Translations under genes and position numbers: made by a program
From: Pelagibius sp.
GTDB lineage: Bacteria; Pseudomonadota; Alphaproteobacteria; Kiloniellales; Kiloniellaceae
Reading direction: 5' to 3'
Assembly: GCF_028289705.1 (NCBI RefSeq)
Contig: NZ_JANQOI010000087.1
Coordinates: 1 to 64,000, forward strand
DNA length: 64,000 nt
Notes under the pieces: generated by a model
What the model saw: only the letters and a program-made list of their open reading frames with translations
What the model was told of the DNA's origin: nothing
The model's database searches: none
Part shown: one piece after another, positions 62,307 through 64,000 of the stretch
Layout: every line of letters starts with the position of its first letter
Position numbering within the stretch: position 1 is the stretch's first letter

Positions 62307-62575
62307 ACACCCTGCCGCCATCGGTCAAAGCCTACCACCGGACAGCCGTCTTCACGGAGACGACGGTGCCGAAGGGCCTGTTGCAGGACCATCGGACCAA
62401 GCAGGGCGTCTGGGGTGTCATCACCGTTCTGTCGGGACGCCTGCGCTACACCGTGCCGTCGACCGGCGAAGTGAGGGTCCTTGAGGCCGGCCGCCCGGGG
62501 ATCGTCGAACCCACGGTGGCTCATCGGGTGAAACCCCTGGGTCCCGTCGAATTCTTCGTGGAGTTCCACCGCTAG
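62303..62575 (+). CDS. DUF1971 (YeaR/TehB-like) cupin-fold protein
   Basis: The 90-residue protein starts MNTLPPSVKAYHRTAVFTE and has the DUF1971 pattern VIEG-like TVLSGRLRY, IVEPTVAHRVKPLGPVEFFVEF. E. coli YeaR of this family is induced by nitrate/NO and shares an operon with yoaG. It overlaps the haemoglobin gene by 4 bp. Function unproven; a small-molecule or metal-binding role in nitrosative stress is likely. Confidence 0.88.
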   Translation: MNTLPPSVKAYHRTAVFTETTVPKGLLQDHRTKQGVWGVITVLSGRLRYTVPSTGEVRVLEAGRPGIVEPTVAHRVKPLGPVEFFVEFHR

Positions 62576-62691
62576 CTGTTTCGCTCCTGCGTGTGATGGT
62601 ACGGTAACACCGACCATCGACAAGGATGCGCTTTGGGACAGGGACTTCACGGCAACGCCGACAACCGCGTGGTGATCAGGGACCTGGTGCC

Positions 62692-64000
62692 GTGAGGGGC
62701 GAGGCCATCACCATCCGCGGGCAGGTCCAAGGCGTCGGCTTCCGGCCGACGGTTTGGCGCATCGCCACGGAACTGGGGCTCACCGGCGACGTGCGCAACA
62801 TTGGTGAGGGCGTGGAGATCCGCCTCTGGGGGGCGGCGCTGGAGCGGTTCGCCGAGCGTCTCGAAGCCGAGGTGCCCGCCCTGGCGCGCATCGAGCAGAT
62901 GCAGCGGAGGCCCCTGGACGCACCGGCGCCGCCGGCCTTCGAGATCGCCCCCTCCGCAAGCGGGCGCCTGCGCGCGGTGGTGACGCCGGACGCCGCGACC
63001 TGTGCCGACTGTCTCGCCGAGGTGCGCGACCCCTTCGCCGCCCGCTACCGCTATCCCTTTGCCAACTGCACGAACTGCGGGCCGCGCTTTTCCATCGTCG
63101 AAGGCGCGCCCTACGACCGCGACAAGACGACCATGCGGGGCTTCGCGCTCTGCGATGATTGCCGCGGCGAGTACGAGAACCCGGACGATCGGCGCTTTCA
63201 TGCCCAGCCCGTCGCCTGCCATGCCTGCGGGCCGCGGGCCTGGATCGAAAGTCTGGGCGGCGGCACCGTCAACCGCGAAGCCCCTTCCATGCTGGACGAC
63301 GTCGATGCGGCGGGCGGCCTGTTGATGACGGGTCACATCGTGGCCATCAAGGGCATCGGCGGCTTCCACCTGGCCTGCGACGCCACCCAGGCGGCGGCGG
63401 TCGCCCGCCTGCGCGCACGCAAAGGCCGCCGCCGCAAGGCCTTCGCCCTGATGGCTAGGGATCTCGATGTGATCCGCCGCTACTGCGCGGTTTCCGAGGA
63501 AGAGGCGGCGCTGCTCGCCAGCCCGGCCGCGCCCATCGTTCTCCTCACGCTGCGGGGCGAAGCCTTGCCGCAGGCCCTAGCACCCGGGCTCGACCGCCTG
63601 GGCTTCATGCTGCCCTACACGCCGCTGCATCACCTGCTGCTGCGCCGCATGGAGCGGCCCGTGGTGATGACCAGCGGCAACATTTCCGGCCGGCCTCAAT
63701 GCACTGGGAACGCGCAGGCGCGCGCGGAACTGGCAGGCGTTGCCGACGTTGCCCTGATGAACGATCGGGAGATCGCCAACCGCATCGACGATTCTGTGGT
63801 GCGCGTCGACCTCGGCCGTCCGCGGCTGCTGCGCCGCGCGCGCGGCTACGCGCCTGCGCCCATCGCGCTGCCGGAAGGCTTCGACGGCGCCGCGCAGGTC
63901 CTGGCCCTCGGCGGCGAGCTCAAGAACACCTTCTGTCTGGTGAAGGACGGGCAGGCGATCCTGAGCCAGCATATGGGCGACCTGGAGGACGCGGCGACCG
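62692..64000 (+). CDS. hypF: Carbamoyltransferase HypF (partial, runs off window)
   Basis: GTG 62692 gives an open frame of 436 residues to the window edge. Domain order is correct for HypF: an acylphosphatase domain (RGQVQGVGFRPTVW, residues 9-22), two zinc-finger-like pairs (CADC with CTNCGPR and CDDC with CHACGPR) and a YrdC-like domain (IVAIKGIGGFHLACDA), then the start of the carbamoyltransferase part with LGGELKNTFCL. HypF makes the cyanide ligand of [NiFe] hydrogenase from carbamoyl phosphate. The ribosome site is weak. Its presence implies a hydrogenase locus beyond the right edge. Confidence 0.92.
   Translation, partial: MRGEAITIRGQVQGVGFRPTVWRIATELGLTGDVRNIGEGVEIRLWGAALERFAERLEAEVPALARIEQMQRRPLDAPAPPAFEIAPSASGRLRAVVTPDAATCADCLAEVRDPFAARYRYPFANCTNCGPRFSIVEGAPYDRDKTTMRGFALCDDCRGEYENPDDRRFHAQPVACHACGPRAWIESLGGGTVNREAPSMLDDVDAAGGLLMTGHIVAIKGIGGFHLACDATQAAAVARLRARKGRRRKAFALMARDLDVIRRYCAVSEEEAALLASPAAPIVLLTLRGEALPQALAPGLDRLGFMLPYTPLHHLLLRRMERPVVMTSGNISGRPQCTGNAQARAELAGVADVALMNDREIANRIDDSVVRVDLGRPRLLRRARGYAPAPIALPEGFDGAAQVLALGGELKNTFCLVKDGQAILSQHMGDLEDAAT

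Overview
The window is a GC-rich, densely packed bacterial chromosome segment. Gene style suggests a free-living alphaproteobacterium, perhaps Rhodospirillales/Kiloniellales-like: many solute-binding-protein ABC importers, LacI/GntR/SorC regulators, inositol genes and an alternative oxidase. That placement is inference, since there is no rRNA or marker gene here. I see no tRNA, rRNA, CRISPR array, insertion sequence or phage gene. Most genes lie in tight operons with 4-bp stop/start overlaps.

Layout. (1) 1-10199, minus: a polyol locus read from a SorC-type regulator through a Tat-exported binding protein, two permeases, two ATPases, an FGGY kinase resembling erythritol kinase, a 2-hydroxyacid dehydrogenase and a GlpD-family flavoprotein cut by the window edge. 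(2) 10429-12263, minus: an ArsR regulator, a GbsR/MarR-like regulator and an acyl-CoA desaturase, with a 12-bp inverted repeat over the first ribosome site. (3) 12456-19673: a zinc alcohol dehydrogenase and an inositol-type locus (LacI regulator, Gfo/Idh/MocA oxidoreductase, TIM-barrel isomerase, iolC, iolB, iolJ-like) with two matching LacI operators; iolD is absent. (4) 19685-31873: a divergent 12-gene island of amino-acid type enzymes (both aconitase X subunits, aspartate-dehydrogenase-like, muconate-cycloisomerase-like, ThDP enzyme, MmgE/PrpD, FAD amino-acid oxidase, Asp/Glu racemase) with its own polar amino-acid ABC importer and GntR regulator. This combination is the best candidate here for an undescribed catabolic pathway. 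(5) 31866-36158: a sugar-type importer without an ATPase and a divergent LacI regulator. (6) 36165-43163: a peptide-type importer with a permease-ATPase fusion, a GntR regulator, twin candidate GntR operators and a DUF1028 protein.

(7) 43168-47380: an RND efflux pump and its lipoprotein adaptor. (8) 47700-51594: asparaginase, an alanine/glycine sodium symporter and an XRE-type regulator. (9) 51664-58794: a MaoC hydratase, then a second peptide-type importer followed by a gamma-butyrobetaine-dioxygenase-like enzyme. (10) 58804-60904: a flavodoxin-like oxidoreductase and a Na+/H+ antiporter. (11) 61164-62575: alternative oxidase, group III truncated haemoglobin and a YeaR-like DUF1971 protein, which look like a nitric-oxide-tolerant respiration operon. 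(12) 62692-end: hypF, truncated by the window.

Themes: five separate ABC importers in about 54 kb; a GC-rich hairpin directly after four of the five binding-protein genes; and several palindromic operators that can be paired with adjacent regulators.
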